A stretch of DNA of 64,000 nt from [Pseudomonas] carboxydohydrogena. Its GTDB lineage: Bacteria > Pseudomonadota > Alphaproteobacteria > Rhizobiales > Xanthobacteraceae. Where the stretch lies: the NCBI RefSeq assembly GCF_029030725.1, contig NZ_CP113162.1, positions 3,036,501 through 3,100,500 of the forward strand, in the 5' to 3' direction. The position numbers were made by a program, and so were the translations under genes. Positions 28,523 through 36,651 of the stretch are shown here, piece after piece (position 1 is the first letter of the stretch; every line of letters starts with the position of its first letter). Under the pieces are notes generated by a model. It saw only the letters and a list, made by a program, of their open reading frames with translations. It searched no databases and was not told where the DNA came from.

Positions 28523-29437
28523 TCAAAACGGGCTAACGGAAAAATAGCGCAACCACAAATCGGTGTAGCGGCCTTTTTCCCAGACCCGGAACATCGCCCA
28601 GTTCAGCGCCTGACGCAGCACATCGTTGCCTTTCCTGACCCCGATGCCGATGCCTTCACCGAAATAACGGCTCTCCACGAACGGTCCGCCGCTGAACGCA
28701 CAGCATTCCGCTGAATCGGTGCCGTTGATCCAGAACCCCAGCGAGATCGCATCGCCGAAGATCAGATCGACCTCGCCACGGCGCAGCGCCGAACGCATCG
28801 CGTCCTCGGAGGGAAACCCGACCGCAAGCGCATCGGTAAAGAACGCTTTCAGATACGCCTCGTGCGCCGAGCCGGAAATGACGCCGACCTTCTTGCCGGT
28901 CAGGTTCTCCGGCCGTACATCGGCCAGAACCTCGCCTGCGCGGGAGACGAAACGCGCGGGCGCGCGATAATAGGGATCCGTGAAATCGAGCTTGGTGCGG
29001 ATATCCGGCGTCATTGCGATCGAGGCAATCACCGCGTCGCCACGCCCGGTGTTGATGGCATCGACCAGCGACTCGAAACGCCGCATCTGGATCGTGCAAG
29101 GCACCTTGATTTCCTCACACAGCGCGCGCGCGAAATCGACATTGAAGCCCGCCGGATTGCCGTCCGATCCGGTGAAATCGAACGGCGGATAGTCGGTTTC
29201 GGTGAGGAAGCGGATCATGGTGATGCGCGACAGGTCCGGCCGGTCCGGGCGGCGGCGCGGGTCCCAGAAACCCGGCACCGCCTGGGGGGCCGCCGCCACG
29301 GCCGACTTCACCGCTGGTTGTGCCATGGCCTCGGGGCCTGACGACCCCGCGATGAAAATCCCGAGCAAAATCGTGCGCATCGTCCGGCTTAAGCCTTTTG
29401 GCCAGCCGCCCGATCTTTCATTGCCGGAAATTACCAT
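28523..29437 (-). CDS. Periplasmic solute-binding protein, family 3 (amino-acid type)
   Basis: The protein belongs to bacterial extracellular solute-binding family 3, which captures amino acids or similar ligands for ABC transporters. After a signal sequence ([19 protein letters not shown]) come the family segments [54 protein letters not shown] and [16 protein letters not shown]. Start choice is uncertain: ATG 29437 is used here, ATG 29380 begins directly at the signal sequence, and frames further upstream would run into the divergent gene. No permease or ATPase gene is adjacent, so its transporter partner is unknown. Confidence 0.82.
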   Translation of the reverse strand: MVISGNERSGGWPKGLSRTMRTILLGIFIAGSSGPEAMAQPAVKSAVAAAPQAVPGFWDPRRRPDRPDLSRITMIRFLTETDYPPFDFTGSDGNPAGFNVDFARALCEEIKVPCTIQMRRFESLVDAINTGRGDAVIASIAMTPDIRTKLDFTDPYYRAPARFVSRAGEVLADVRPENLTGKKVGVISGSAHEAYLKAFFTDALAVGFPSEDAMRSALRRGEVDLIFGDAISLGFWINGTDSAECCAFSGGPFVESRYFGEGIGIGVRKGNDVLRQALNWAMFRVWEKGRYTDLWLRYFSVSPF

Positions 29438-29510
29438 CTGTGATTGCATTGGAAAGCATCCGCGAGGGGGTCTTATAGACCATCCGGCGGCGGAGGCGAG
29501 CGGCGTTTGA

Positions 29511-31583
29511 GTGGCAGCGTCTGGGGGGCGCATGGCTCCGATCTCCGGTCATCCGAATGACATGGCCGGACCGGTGCGTAAAATCCGCCGCCGGCGCCCC
29601 GCATGGCCTTATCCCGGGCTTCTCCCCGACCTCCTCAAACGTCCCCGTGTCCAGCCTGCCGCCGCGCCGCCCCGGCGCGAGACCGGCCACCCGTTTGAAC
29701 TCGATTGCCTGCACGGCGTCCTGCCGTCCGAAATTCTCGCGGAAGCCGTGCGTTGCGCAGGACTGCTCGGTGTCGGCGCCGATCAGGTCCTGATCCGCCG
29801 CGGCATCATCACGGAAACCGAATATGTGGTGCGGCTGGCGCAGCGCTGCGAACTCGCGGTCGAGGGCTTTCGCGATATTGCCCGCACCGACTGTCCGTTG
29901 ACCGACGCGCAACTGCGTTATGCCGCGCAACACCGCATGCTGCCGCTTGAGCGGCCGGACGGGCTTTATCATGTCCAGGCGCCGCTCGGCCTCGCCGCTC
30001 GGCGGATCGCCGCGTTGTGCGCCCGGCAGGCGCGGCCGCGCATCCGGCTGGCCACGCGCGCCGCCTTCGACCGCTATCTGATGCGCCACGAAGCCCTCGC
30101 CCATGACGCGGCCGAGGGCCTCGCCCTGCAACTGCCCGAGATGTCATGCGCGCCGATTCATCGCGATGGCGGCGGCAGGATACGGCGCTACCTGCTGCAC
30201 CTGCCGGGCCTCACGGGCGCCTTTGTCCTTGCGCCTGTCTTCATCATCCAGTTCTGCGGAGCGGTGCTCGCGATCTGGTTTCTGTTGTTCAACAGCCTGC
30301 GCTTCGCGGGCTCCCTCGCGGGCAACAAACGCCCTCAGCCGCTCGACCGCCTGTCCGACGAGCATCTGCCGATCTACACCGTGATGGTGGCGCTCTATCG
30401 CGAAGGCCGTTCCGTCGCGCATCTCCTGCATGCGCTGGCCGAGCTGGATTATCCGCGCGAAAAGCTCGACATCAAATTGCTGCTGGAAGCCGACGACCGC
30501 GAAACGCAGGCCGCCATTGCGCGTCTCGATCTGCCGCCGAACGTCGAAATCCTGTTGGTGCCGCCATTCGGGCCCCGCACCAAACCGAAAGCGCTCAACG
30601 CCGGACTGCCGTTCGCGCGCGGCGACTTCGTCGCCGTGTTCGACGCCGAGGACAGGCCCGATCCATCACAGCTTCGCGCGGCGCTCGACACGTTCCGCCG
30701 TCACGGCGGTGACGTCGCCTGCGCGCAGGCAAGCCTCTGCATCGACAACAGCGCCGACAGCTGGCTCGCCTGCATGTTCACCGCAGAATATGCAGGACAG
30801 TTCGACGCCTTCCTGCGCGGCTTCTCGCAATTCGGCCTGCCTTTGCCGCTCGGCGGATCGTCGAACCATTTCCGGACCGCGACCCTGCGCGAGGTCGGCG
30901 GATGGGACGCCTATAACGTCACCGAGGATGCCGATCTCGGATTCCGTCTGGCGCGGTTCGGCTATCGCGCGGTGATGTTTTCCTCGACGACCTATGAGGA
31001 AGCCCCGGCCCGCGCGGGCGCATGGCTGCGGCAACGCTCGCGCTGGATGAAAGGCTGGATGCAGACCTGGATCGTGCACATGCGCTCGCCACTGCGGCTG
31101 ATCCGGCAAAGCGGGCTCGCCGGATTCTTCACCCTCAATCTTCTCGTCGGCGGCAATGTCCTGACCGCGCTGGCCTACCCGATGCTGATCGGCGCCTGTC
31201 TTCTGGAGATCGGCCTCACCGCCGCCGGCAGCACGGCGATCGAGATGTTCGCCGATCCATTCGCCGGGCTGCATCTCGCGACCATCGCCGCAGGCTGTCT
31301 TTCCACCGTCGTCGTATGCCTGATCGGCCTCACGCGGCGCAGGCTTCTTCATCATGCCTGGGTGCTGCTGCTGACGCCGCTTTACTGGGCCTGCCTGTCG
31401 GTCGCGGCATGGCGGGCGCTCATCCAGCTCTTCCGCGATCCCTACCGCTGGGAAAAGACCGAACACGGATTGGCGCGCCATTCGCGCCTGGCCGCGCATT
31501 CGGCAGGACGAAAATTAAAAAGCAATAAGGGCCGCGAGAACGCCGCCTTCGCGCAGGCGCCGGCCGTCAGAAATAACGCTTGA
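29511..31583 (+). CDS. Membrane glycosyltransferase, GT2 family, with N-terminal accessory domain
   Basis: A 690-residue protein. Residues about 60-220 form a soluble accessory region (LGVGADQVLIRRGIITETEY, LRYAAQHRMLPLERPDG) resembling the N-terminal MshEN-type domain of secretion ATPases. Then a membrane helix pair (about 234-262), a GT2 catalytic domain with YREGRSVAHLLHALAELDYP, the acidic VFDAEDRPDP, the TEDADLGFRLARFGY motif and RQRSRWMKGW (the QxxRW-type processive signature, here with Arg first), and several C-terminal helices. It probably makes or exports a beta-linked polysaccharide. The GTG start at 29511 is uncertain; ATG 29532 has GGGGGG upstream. Its 3' end overlaps the SCO1 gene by 17 bases. 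Confidence 0.85.
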   Translation: MAASGGRMAPISGHPNDMAGPVRKIRRRRPAWPYPGLLPDLLKRPRVQPAAAPPRRETGHPFELDCLHGVLPSEILAEAVRCAGLLGVGADQVLIRRGIITETEYVVRLAQRCELAVEGFRDIARTDCPLTDAQLRYAAQHRMLPLERPDGLYHVQAPLGLAARRIAALCARQARPRIRLATRAAFDRYLMRHEALAHDAAEGLALQLPEMSCAPIHRDGGGRIRRYLLHLPGLTGAFVLAPVFIIQFCGAVLAIWFLLFNSLRFAGSLAGNKRPQPLDRLSDEHLPIYTVMVALYREGRSVAHLLHALAELDYPREKLDIKLLLEADDRETQAAIARLDLPPNVEILLVPPFGPRTKPKALNAGLPFARGDFVAVFDAEDRPDPSQLRAALDTFRRHGGDVACAQASLCIDNSADSWLACMFTAEYAGQFDAFLRGFSQFGLPLPLGGSSNHFRTATLREVGGWDAYNVTEDADLGFRLARFGYRAVMFSSTTYEEAPARAGAWLRQRSRWMKGWMQTWIVHMRSPLRLIRQSGLAGFFTLNLLVGGNVLTALAYPMLIGACLLEIGLTAAGSTAIEMFADPFAGLHLATIAAGCLSTVVVCLIGLTRRRLLHHAWVLLLTPLYWACLSVAAWRALIQLFRDPYRWEKTEHGLARHSRLAAHSAGRKLKSNKGRENAAFAQAPAVRNNA

Positions 31584-32160
31584 GGTCGGTGGCAGCCTGT
31601 TGCGGCGTCTGCTTCAAATTGAACGGCACGACGAACCGGCCCTCGCGATCCAGCAGATAGACCGCCGCGGTATGATCCATGGTGTAGTCGCCGTCTTTCA
31701 GCGGCACCTTCTTGGCGTAAACACGATACGCCTTGATCATCTTGGCGATGGCTTCCGGCGAGCCGGTCAGACCCTTGAGATGCGGATCGAAGCTTTGCAG
31801 ATAATCCTTCATCACCGGCTGCGTGTCGCGCTCCGGATCGACCGAGACGAAATAGGCGTTGATGCGCCCGGCATCCGGCCCCATCGCCCGAAGGATTTCC
31901 GATATTTCAAACAGCGAGGTCGGGCAGATATCCGGACAATGCGTGAAGCCGAAGAACATCAGCGTCGGCTTGCCTTGCAGATTCTTCTCCGTGACGGTCG
32001 CGCCGGTCTGGTCCGTCAACTGGAACGGGCCACCGATCGACGAGACCGGGGTGTTGCTGCGAAATCCACCGACGAGGAAAAGAACGCCCATCAACCCGAT
32101 TGCGAGGCTGATGGCGAAGGCGGCGATGACGACGCCCGGTCGCGTTGAACTCGTTGCCAT
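31567..32160 (-). CDS. SCO1/SenC family copper chaperone
   Basis: SCO proteins help assemble the CuA site of cytochrome c oxidase subunit II or act as thiol oxidoreductases at the periplasmic face. This 197-residue protein has an N-terminal membrane anchor (VVIAAFAISLAIGLMGVLFLV), a thioredoxin fold, the copper-binding CPDIC motif in FGFTHCPDICPTSL and the distal histidine in YTMDHTAAVYLLD. The ATG at 32160 begins the recognised protein; the upstream frame lacks similarity. It lies about 22 kb away from the aa3 oxidase genes it probably serves. Confidence 0.94.
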   Translation of the reverse strand: MATSSTRPGVVIAAFAISLAIGLMGVLFLVGGFRSNTPVSSIGGPFQLTDQTGATVTEKNLQGKPTLMFFGFTHCPDICPTSLFEISEILRAMGPDAGRINAYFVSVDPERDTQPVMKDYLQSFDPHLKGLTGSPEAIAKMIKAYRVYAKKVPLKDGDYTMDHTAAVYLLDREGRFVVPFNLKQTPQQAATDLKRYF

Positions 32161-32304
32161 GGGAACCTGAAAACCTGGAATTGCGGCAGATGGGCTGCGG
32201 TCCCGTTCAAATAGCCATGAAAGCATCCACGGGCAAGCAAGCCGCCCGCGCACGAGCCATGCGGCGATCACATCATGGCGAGGCAAGACGCCGCCAGAGC
32301 GGCG

Positions 32305-32766
32305 TCAGCGGGCCGCAGCAGCAGCATGAGCGTCCATGTAGCAGGGCTTGTACATCGATGTCAGCTGGTGGCCGCGCAGGAAGATCATCCGTGGCTTCAA
32401 ACCGCCGTGCCGCGCGATCCAGCGCCGAATCGAGGCCGGATACATCTTGTAGAGCATGTGGGTCGCCTCGACATTCGTGACCGGACGGCCGCCCGCGCCC
32501 GGGTCCCACGCCGCATGGAAACCAAGGCTGGCCCGCGAAGTGACGCAGATGCGGTCGTGCGGGACGGCACCGAGCACGATGGTGCAGGCCGAGGCGCACA
32601 ACCCGTCGATCACGACGGTTTCGCCGGACGTGCGGAGACCCTGATATTTGTCGACATAGGTGCCGATGCGCCCGCCGCGATCATCGGCGATGCGGACCAC
32701 CGCATGGCTCGCGGTCAACCCGGCCAGCAGCAACACGCCCGCCAACAATCCGGTCACGAATCTCAT
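32305..32766 (-). CDS. Exported small protein with ClpP/crotonase-like motif
   Basis: A 153-residue protein with a signal sequence (RFVTGLLAGVLLLAGLTASH). The central segment VVIDGLCASACTIVLGAVP, followed by RASLGFHAAW, resembles predicted periplasmic proteins with a ClpP/SppA-like fold (pattern GxCxSAC, then LGFH). The family's serine, in SAC, is retained, but the protein is much shorter than known serine proteases of this type and other catalytic residues cannot be assigned. It is alanine-rich at the C-terminus. Neighbours are SCO1 downstream and tRNA-Gly upstream, which give no functional hint. Confidence 0.7.
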   Translation of the reverse strand: MRFVTGLLAGVLLLAGLTASHAVVRIADDRGGRIGTYVDKYQGLRTSGETVVIDGLCASACTIVLGAVPHDRICVTSRASLGFHAAWDPGAGGRPVTNVEATHMLYKMYPASIRRWIARHGGLKPRMIFLRGHQLTSMYKPCYMDAHAAAAAR

Positions 32767-32940
32767 CGTCGCGTCCCCCGCCCGGCTGTGTCAGCAAGGC
32801 ATCGACAGCGTGTTGCGAGTCCGGAGCTTTGTCCAGATCGCCCTTCTCAGGCGCGGATGATTTCGATGCGGTGTTGCACGGCGGATGCACTCCGGCGGAA
32901 CTGCGTGGCCGAAGCGTCACGGATGGAACGCAAGAGGAGA

Positions 32941-33014
32941 TGGAGCGGGCGAAGGGAATCGAACCCTCGTATGCAGCTTGGGAAGCTGCCGTTCTACCAT
33001 TGAACTACGCCCGC
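32941..33014 (-). tRNA. tRNA-Gly (anticodon CCC)
   Basis: The minus strand folds into a standard cloverleaf: acceptor GCGGGCG/CGCCCGC (33008-33014 with 32945-32951), D arm GTTC/GAAC, anticodon stem GCAGC/GCTGC around the loop TTCCCAA, and a T arm GAGGG/CCCTT around TTCGATT. The anticodon reads CCC, decoding GGG. A T discriminator and an encoded CCA end at 32941. Confidence 0.97.
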
Positions 33015-33098
33015 GAAGTCCGTTCCACCATCGCCCAACCGTCCGGATTTTGCAAACCTGACGGCAGCGGGACGGAGCCGCGTTAACCAAACGCGCCT

Positions 33099-34247
33099 TC
33101 AGCCCGGCGCGCGGAAATGCTTGGAGAGCTTCAGCCCCTGGCCCTGATAGTTCGAGGCGATGCGGGTGCCGTACAGCGTCTGCGGCGGCGCCAGCATCTT
33201 TTCATAAACAAGACGGCCGACGATCTGGCCGTGTTCGAGAATGAAGGGCACCTCGCGCGAGCGCACCTCGAGCACCGCGCGCGATCCCTGCCCTCCCGCG
33301 CCCGCATGGCCGAAACCGGGATCGAAGAAGCCCGCATAGTGCACGCGAAATTCGCCGACCAGCGGGTCGAACGGCACCATTTCGGCGGCATAGTTCGGCG
33401 GCACCTGCACGGCTTCTTTCGAGGCGAGAATGTAGAACTCGCCGGGATCGAGGATCAGGCTGCCGTCCGGCCGGGCGCGGATCGGCTCCCAGAAATCGTC
33501 GACGGCGTAACCGCCGCGCCGGTCGATATCGACGACGCCGGTGTGACGCTTGGCGCGGTAGCCGACGAAACCGTCCGAGCCTTCTCCCGACAGATCGACA
33601 CTGACCGCGACGCCGCCGGTCAGATCGGCGTTATCGCAATCGACGAGAGGCTCGCGCTGATGCAGCGCTTCGAGTTCGTCGTTGTCGAGGAGCGGCGCGC
33701 CGGTGCGGAAACGGATCTGCGACAGCCGCGATCCCTGCCGCAGCAGCACCGGAAATGTCTTCGGGCTGATCTCGGCATAGAGCGGGCCGTGATAGCCCGC
33801 GCCGATCATGTCGAAGCGCCGCGTGCCGTCCGCGATCACGCGGGTGAACACATCGAGCCGCCCGGTCGAACTTTTCGGATTGGCCGACGCCAGAATCGAT
33901 TGCGGCAGCGCGAGGCTTTCCAGCAGAGGGACGATGTAGACGCAGTTGGTCTCCAGCACCGCGCCGTCGGAAAGATCGACCTCATGCAGCTTCAATTCGT
34001 CGATGCGCTCGGCGACCGTGACATCCGGCCCCGGCAGGAAGCTCGCGCGCACGCGATAAGCCACCTCACCCAGCCGCAGGTCGAGGCTCGCGGGCTGAAT
34101 CTGGCTCTCCACGAACGGAAACGCCGGCAGGATCAGGCCACTCTCCTCCATGGCCGCGATCATGCGATCGGGCAGAATACCGTTGGCGTTGGCGGGGAGA
34201 GAGAAGGCCAAATCCGGTCCCCTCGGGAGTGAGCTATGCATGGGCAT
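33099..34247 (-). CDS. dcd: 2'-deoxycytidine 5'-triphosphate deaminase, tandem two-domain form
   Basis: The dCTP deaminase family makes dUTP for thymidylate synthesis. This protein is 382 residues, about twice the usual 190. The N-terminal half contains the family motif as ASANPKSSTGRLDVFTRVI and the glutamate loop AGYHGPLYAEISP; the C-terminal half repeats the fold with FYILASKEAVQVPPNYAAEM and AGFFDPGFG followed by AVLEVRSREVPFIL. The second half lacks the S-S-x-x-R active-site motif, so catalytic residues may be shared between halves. Such double-length proteins exist in alphaproteobacteria. A start two codons downstream (ATG 34241) is possible. It is divergent from the SAM-II/metZ leader. 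Confidence 0.88.
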   Translation of the reverse strand: MPMHSSLPRGPDLAFSLPANANGILPDRMIAAMEESGLILPAFPFVESQIQPASLDLRLGEVAYRVRASFLPGPDVTVAERIDELKLHEVDLSDGAVLETNCVYIVPLLESLALPQSILASANPKSSTGRLDVFTRVIADGTRRFDMIGAGYHGPLYAEISPKTFPVLLRQGSRLSQIRFRTGAPLLDNDELEALHQREPLVDCDNADLTGGVAVSVDLSGEGSDGFVGYRAKRHTGVVDIDRRGGYAVDDFWEPIRARPDGSLILDPGEFYILASKEAVQVPPNYAAEMVPFDPLVGEFRVHYAGFFDPGFGHAGAGGQGSRAVLEVRSREVPFILEHGQIVGRLVYEKMLAPPQTLYGTRIASNYQGQGLKLSKHFRAPG

Positions 34248-34310
34248 TTACCCCGTTATCCGATGGGCTGCTTGACGGAAAGAGCCGTGCGGATTAAGCC
34301 TCGGACTTAT

Positions 34311-34367
34311 CCCGTGGTGATTTGGGCCGGCCGGCTTGCAGCCACGTAAAATAAGTCGCTAAACAGG
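34311..34367 (+). promoter_or_regulatory. SAM-II riboswitch
   Basis: The sequence CGTGGTGATTTGGGCCGGCC, followed by GGCTTGCAGCCACG and ATAAGTCGCTAAA, matches the conserved core of the alphaproteobacterial SAM-II (metA-type) pseudoknot aptamer. It lies about 90 bases upstream of metZ, the expected gene class. S-adenosylmethionine binding should lower metZ expression. A rho-independent terminator follows at 34385. Confidence 0.93.
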
Positions 34368-34384
34368 CCGCGGACCTTGTGCCC

Positions 34385-34417
34385 CCGGCCGTTGGATTTT
34401 TTCCAGGCCGGTTTTTT
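34385..34417 (+). terminator. Intrinsic terminator within the metZ leader
   Basis: CCGGCC (34385-34390) pairs with GGCCGG (34406-34411), with an inner TGGA/TCCA stem around a T loop, followed by TTTTTT at 34412-34417. It lies between the SAM-II aptamer and the metZ start, so it may act as the expression platform. Confidence 0.8.
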
Positions 34418-34455
34418 GCGCCTTGTTTCCAGGCAAGACGCCATTGGAGGTCCGC

Positions 34456-35658
34456 ATGTCCGACACAAAAAGCGATCTGAATTCATCCCGTTACCGCCCC
34501 GAAACCCGCCTTGTCCACGCCGGAACGATCCGTTCGGATTTCGGCGAGATGTCGGAATCGCTGTTCCTGACGCAGGGTTTCACCTACGAGAGCGCGGAGG
34601 AATGCGAAGCCCGCTTCAAGGGCGAGAAGCCCGGCTTTCTCTATTCGCGATTCTCCAATCCCACGGTTGCGATGTTCGAGCGCCGCATGGCAGCCCTTGA
34701 AGGCGCCGAAGCCGGGCGCGCCACCGCGACCGGCATGGCCGCGATGACCACCGCGATGCTCGCGCCGCTTCAGGCCGGAGATCATGTCGTCGCGGCAAGG
34801 GCGCTGTTCGGTTCGTGCCGCTACGTCATCGAAACGCTGCTGCCGCGCTACGGCATCACCTCCACGCTGGTGGATGGCCGCGACCTCGACGCCTGGCGCA
34901 AGGCGATGCGCCCCAACACCAAGACGTTGTTTCTGGAGAGCCCGACCAATCCCACGCTCGAAGTCGTCGATATCGCGGAAGTGGCGAAGATCGCCCATCA
35001 GGGCGGCGCGCGTCTCGTGGTGGACAACGTGTTCGCGACGCCTCTTTACCAGAGCCCGCTCGCGCTCGGCGCCGATGTGGTGGTCTATTCCGCGACCAAG
35101 CACATCGACGGTCAGGGCCGCTGTCTCGGCGGCATCATCCTGTCGTCGCAAGAGTTCATCATGGAGCACATCCATAATTTCTTCCGCCAGACCGGGCCCT
35201 CGATGTCGCCGTTCAACGCCTGGGTGCTGTTGAAGGGACTCGAGACGCTCGGCGTGCGCGTCAAGGCGCAGACCGAAAGTGCCGCGAAGATCGCGGACTT
35301 TCTCGCCACGCATCCGAAAGTGACGCGGCTGATCTATCCCGGCCGCGCCGACCATCCGCAGGCCGATGTCATCAAGAAGCAGATGCGCGCGGGATCGACG
35401 ATGATCGGCTTCGAGGTGAAGGGCGGCAAGGAAGGCGCATTCCGCGCCCTGAACGGTTTTCAGGTCGCCCGCATTTCCAACAATCTCGGCGACTCCAAGA
35501 GCATCGTCACCCATCCCGCCACCACGACGCATCAGCGTCTGACGCCGGAGGAACGTGCCGAGCTTGGTATCGGCGACGGTTTTATCCGCTTCTCGGTCGG
35601 CCTTGAACACGTCGACGATCTGATCGAGGACGTTCAGGGCGCGCTGGAAAAAGTCTGA
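34456..35658 (+). CDS. metZ: O-succinylhomoserine sulfhydrylase
   Basis: A PLP enzyme that makes homocysteine directly from O-succinylhomoserine and sulfide in methionine synthesis. The 400-residue protein has the Cys/Met-metabolism fold: YSRFSNPTVAMFERRMAALE, the cofactor-binding ATGMAAMTTAMLA, ESPTNPTLEVVDI, and the PLP lysine in VVVYSATKHIDGQGRCLGG. Substitution details in this family separate MetZ from cystathionine enzymes; the SAM-II leader supports MetZ. The ATG at 34456 has TTGGAGG five bases upstream. A bidirectional terminator follows. Confidence 0.93.
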   Translation: MSDTKSDLNSSRYRPETRLVHAGTIRSDFGEMSESLFLTQGFTYESAEECEARFKGEKPGFLYSRFSNPTVAMFERRMAALEGAEAGRATATGMAAMTTAMLAPLQAGDHVVAARALFGSCRYVIETLLPRYGITSTLVDGRDLDAWRKAMRPNTKTLFLESPTNPTLEVVDIAEVAKIAHQGGARLVVDNVFATPLYQSPLALGADVVVYSATKHIDGQGRCLGGIILSSQEFIMEHIHNFFRQTGPSMSPFNAWVLLKGLETLGVRVKAQTESAAKIADFLATHPKVTRLIYPGRADHPQADVIKKQMRAGSTMIGFEVKGGKEGAFRALNGFQVARISNNLGDSKSIVTHPATTTHQRLTPEERAELGIGDGFIRFSVGLEHVDDLIEDVQGALEKV

Positions 35659-35677
35659 GGCAAGCGCGCCGCCATTC

Positions 35678-35706
35678 AAAAAGCCCGCCGTCTGGCGGGC
35701 TTTTTT
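35678..35706. terminator. Bidirectional terminator between metZ and the SGNH hydrolase gene
   Basis: AAAAA, then GCCCGCC (35683-35689), loop GTCT, GGCGGGC (35694-35700), then TTTTTT. It serves convergent genes on both sides. A very similar hairpin follows gcrA. Confidence 0.9.
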
Positions 35707-35713
35707 CATGCCC

Positions 35714-36649
35714 TCACATCGGCCTGAAGCTCATGACGCTTCCCGGCCTTTCGGTGCCGGGTTCGGCTTTGGCTTCCCCGACCGATTTGATGATGGTGTC
35801 GCCGAGCAACTGGGCGAAGCAAGCGTATCCCCAATCGTTCATGTGCAACCCGTCGGAGATCGAGAAACTCTCGAACGGCAGTTTCTCGTCCTCATGCCAT
35901 TGCCGCATCACCTCGAAGCGCGGGAAGACCGAGACATGACGCAGCCGCCCGACTTCGCGGATCAGCTTCACCATCTTGTTCGCGCCTTCCTTCTTCGCGG
36001 TCACGGCGGGAACGTATTGCGGATCGATCAACACCACGTCGGCACCCCTAGCCTGTATCCTTGTGATGCCAGACTCGACCAACGCCGCGATGCCGGAACT
36101 ATCCTCACCACGCACCACCGTATTGGTGCCGAGCTGCCAGATCACGAGATCCGGATTTGAATCGAGCACGCTCGATTGCAGACGCTCGACCATCTGCCGC
36201 ACCTCCTGACCGCCCATGCCGCGATTGATGACGCTGATGCGCGCCCTCGGATATTTTCGCCGAAGCTGTTCGGCCAGACGGCTCGGATAGGTGTAGGTCG
36301 ATGCGGTCGAACCGTAGCCCGCGGTGGACGACGATCCCAGCGCCACGATGGTGATCGGCTCTCCCGCATTGAGCTTGCGCGCCACGCGCGGCAGCGAGGC
36401 GGAGACCGCCCCCGCGCCTTTCGGCGGCAGGCACGGAATGCGGGTCAGAACATCGCCGGCCCGGCTCGCGGCATTTTTCGCGGCATCGATCGCCTTGCCG
36501 GGAAGGCTGCGCCTTGCAGGCGCCCCATCGGTTGCCGCCATCGGCGTCTCCGACTGCGCGAGCGTCTCGCCCGCGGCAGGACACGGCGCGCTCGCAAGGA
36601 TACCGAGCAGCCCTACAGCCACGAGCAATTTGCAATGGCGCTGCCGCAT
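35714..36649 (-). CDS. Exported SGNH/GDSL hydrolase (third gene of the opgC operon)
   Basis: The 311-residue product has a signal sequence (KLLVAVGLLGILASAPCPAAG) and a complete SGNH esterase fold. Blocks visible are the serine block VALGSSSTAGYG, the glycine block NRGMGGQEVRQM, the asparagine block WQLGTNTVV and the catalytic Asp/His block SDGLHMNDWGYACF. It is therefore likely to be an active periplasmic esterase or acyltransferase. Between signal and catalytic domain is a linker of about 60 residues. It lies two bases after a second SGNH-like gene, downstream of opgC, which suggests work on periplasmic glucan or another acylated saccharide. Confidence 0.88.
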   Translation of the reverse strand: MRQRHCKLLVAVGLLGILASAPCPAAGETLAQSETPMAATDGAPARRSLPGKAIDAAKNAASRAGDVLTRIPCLPPKGAGAVSASLPRVARKLNAGEPITIVALGSSSTAGYGSTASTYTYPSRLAEQLRRKYPRARISVINRGMGGQEVRQMVERLQSSVLDSNPDLVIWQLGTNTVVRGEDSSGIAALVESGITRIQARGADVVLIDPQYVPAVTAKKEGANKMVKLIREVGRLRHVSVFPRFEVMRQWHEDEKLPFESFSISDGLHMNDWGYACFAQLLGDTIIKSVGEAKAEPGTERPGSVMSFRPM

Positions 36650-36651
36650 CG

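Noticed and set aside
27075..28547. 490-codon plus-strand frame
   Set aside because: Lies opposite lysK, with no recognisable motif and biased composition.
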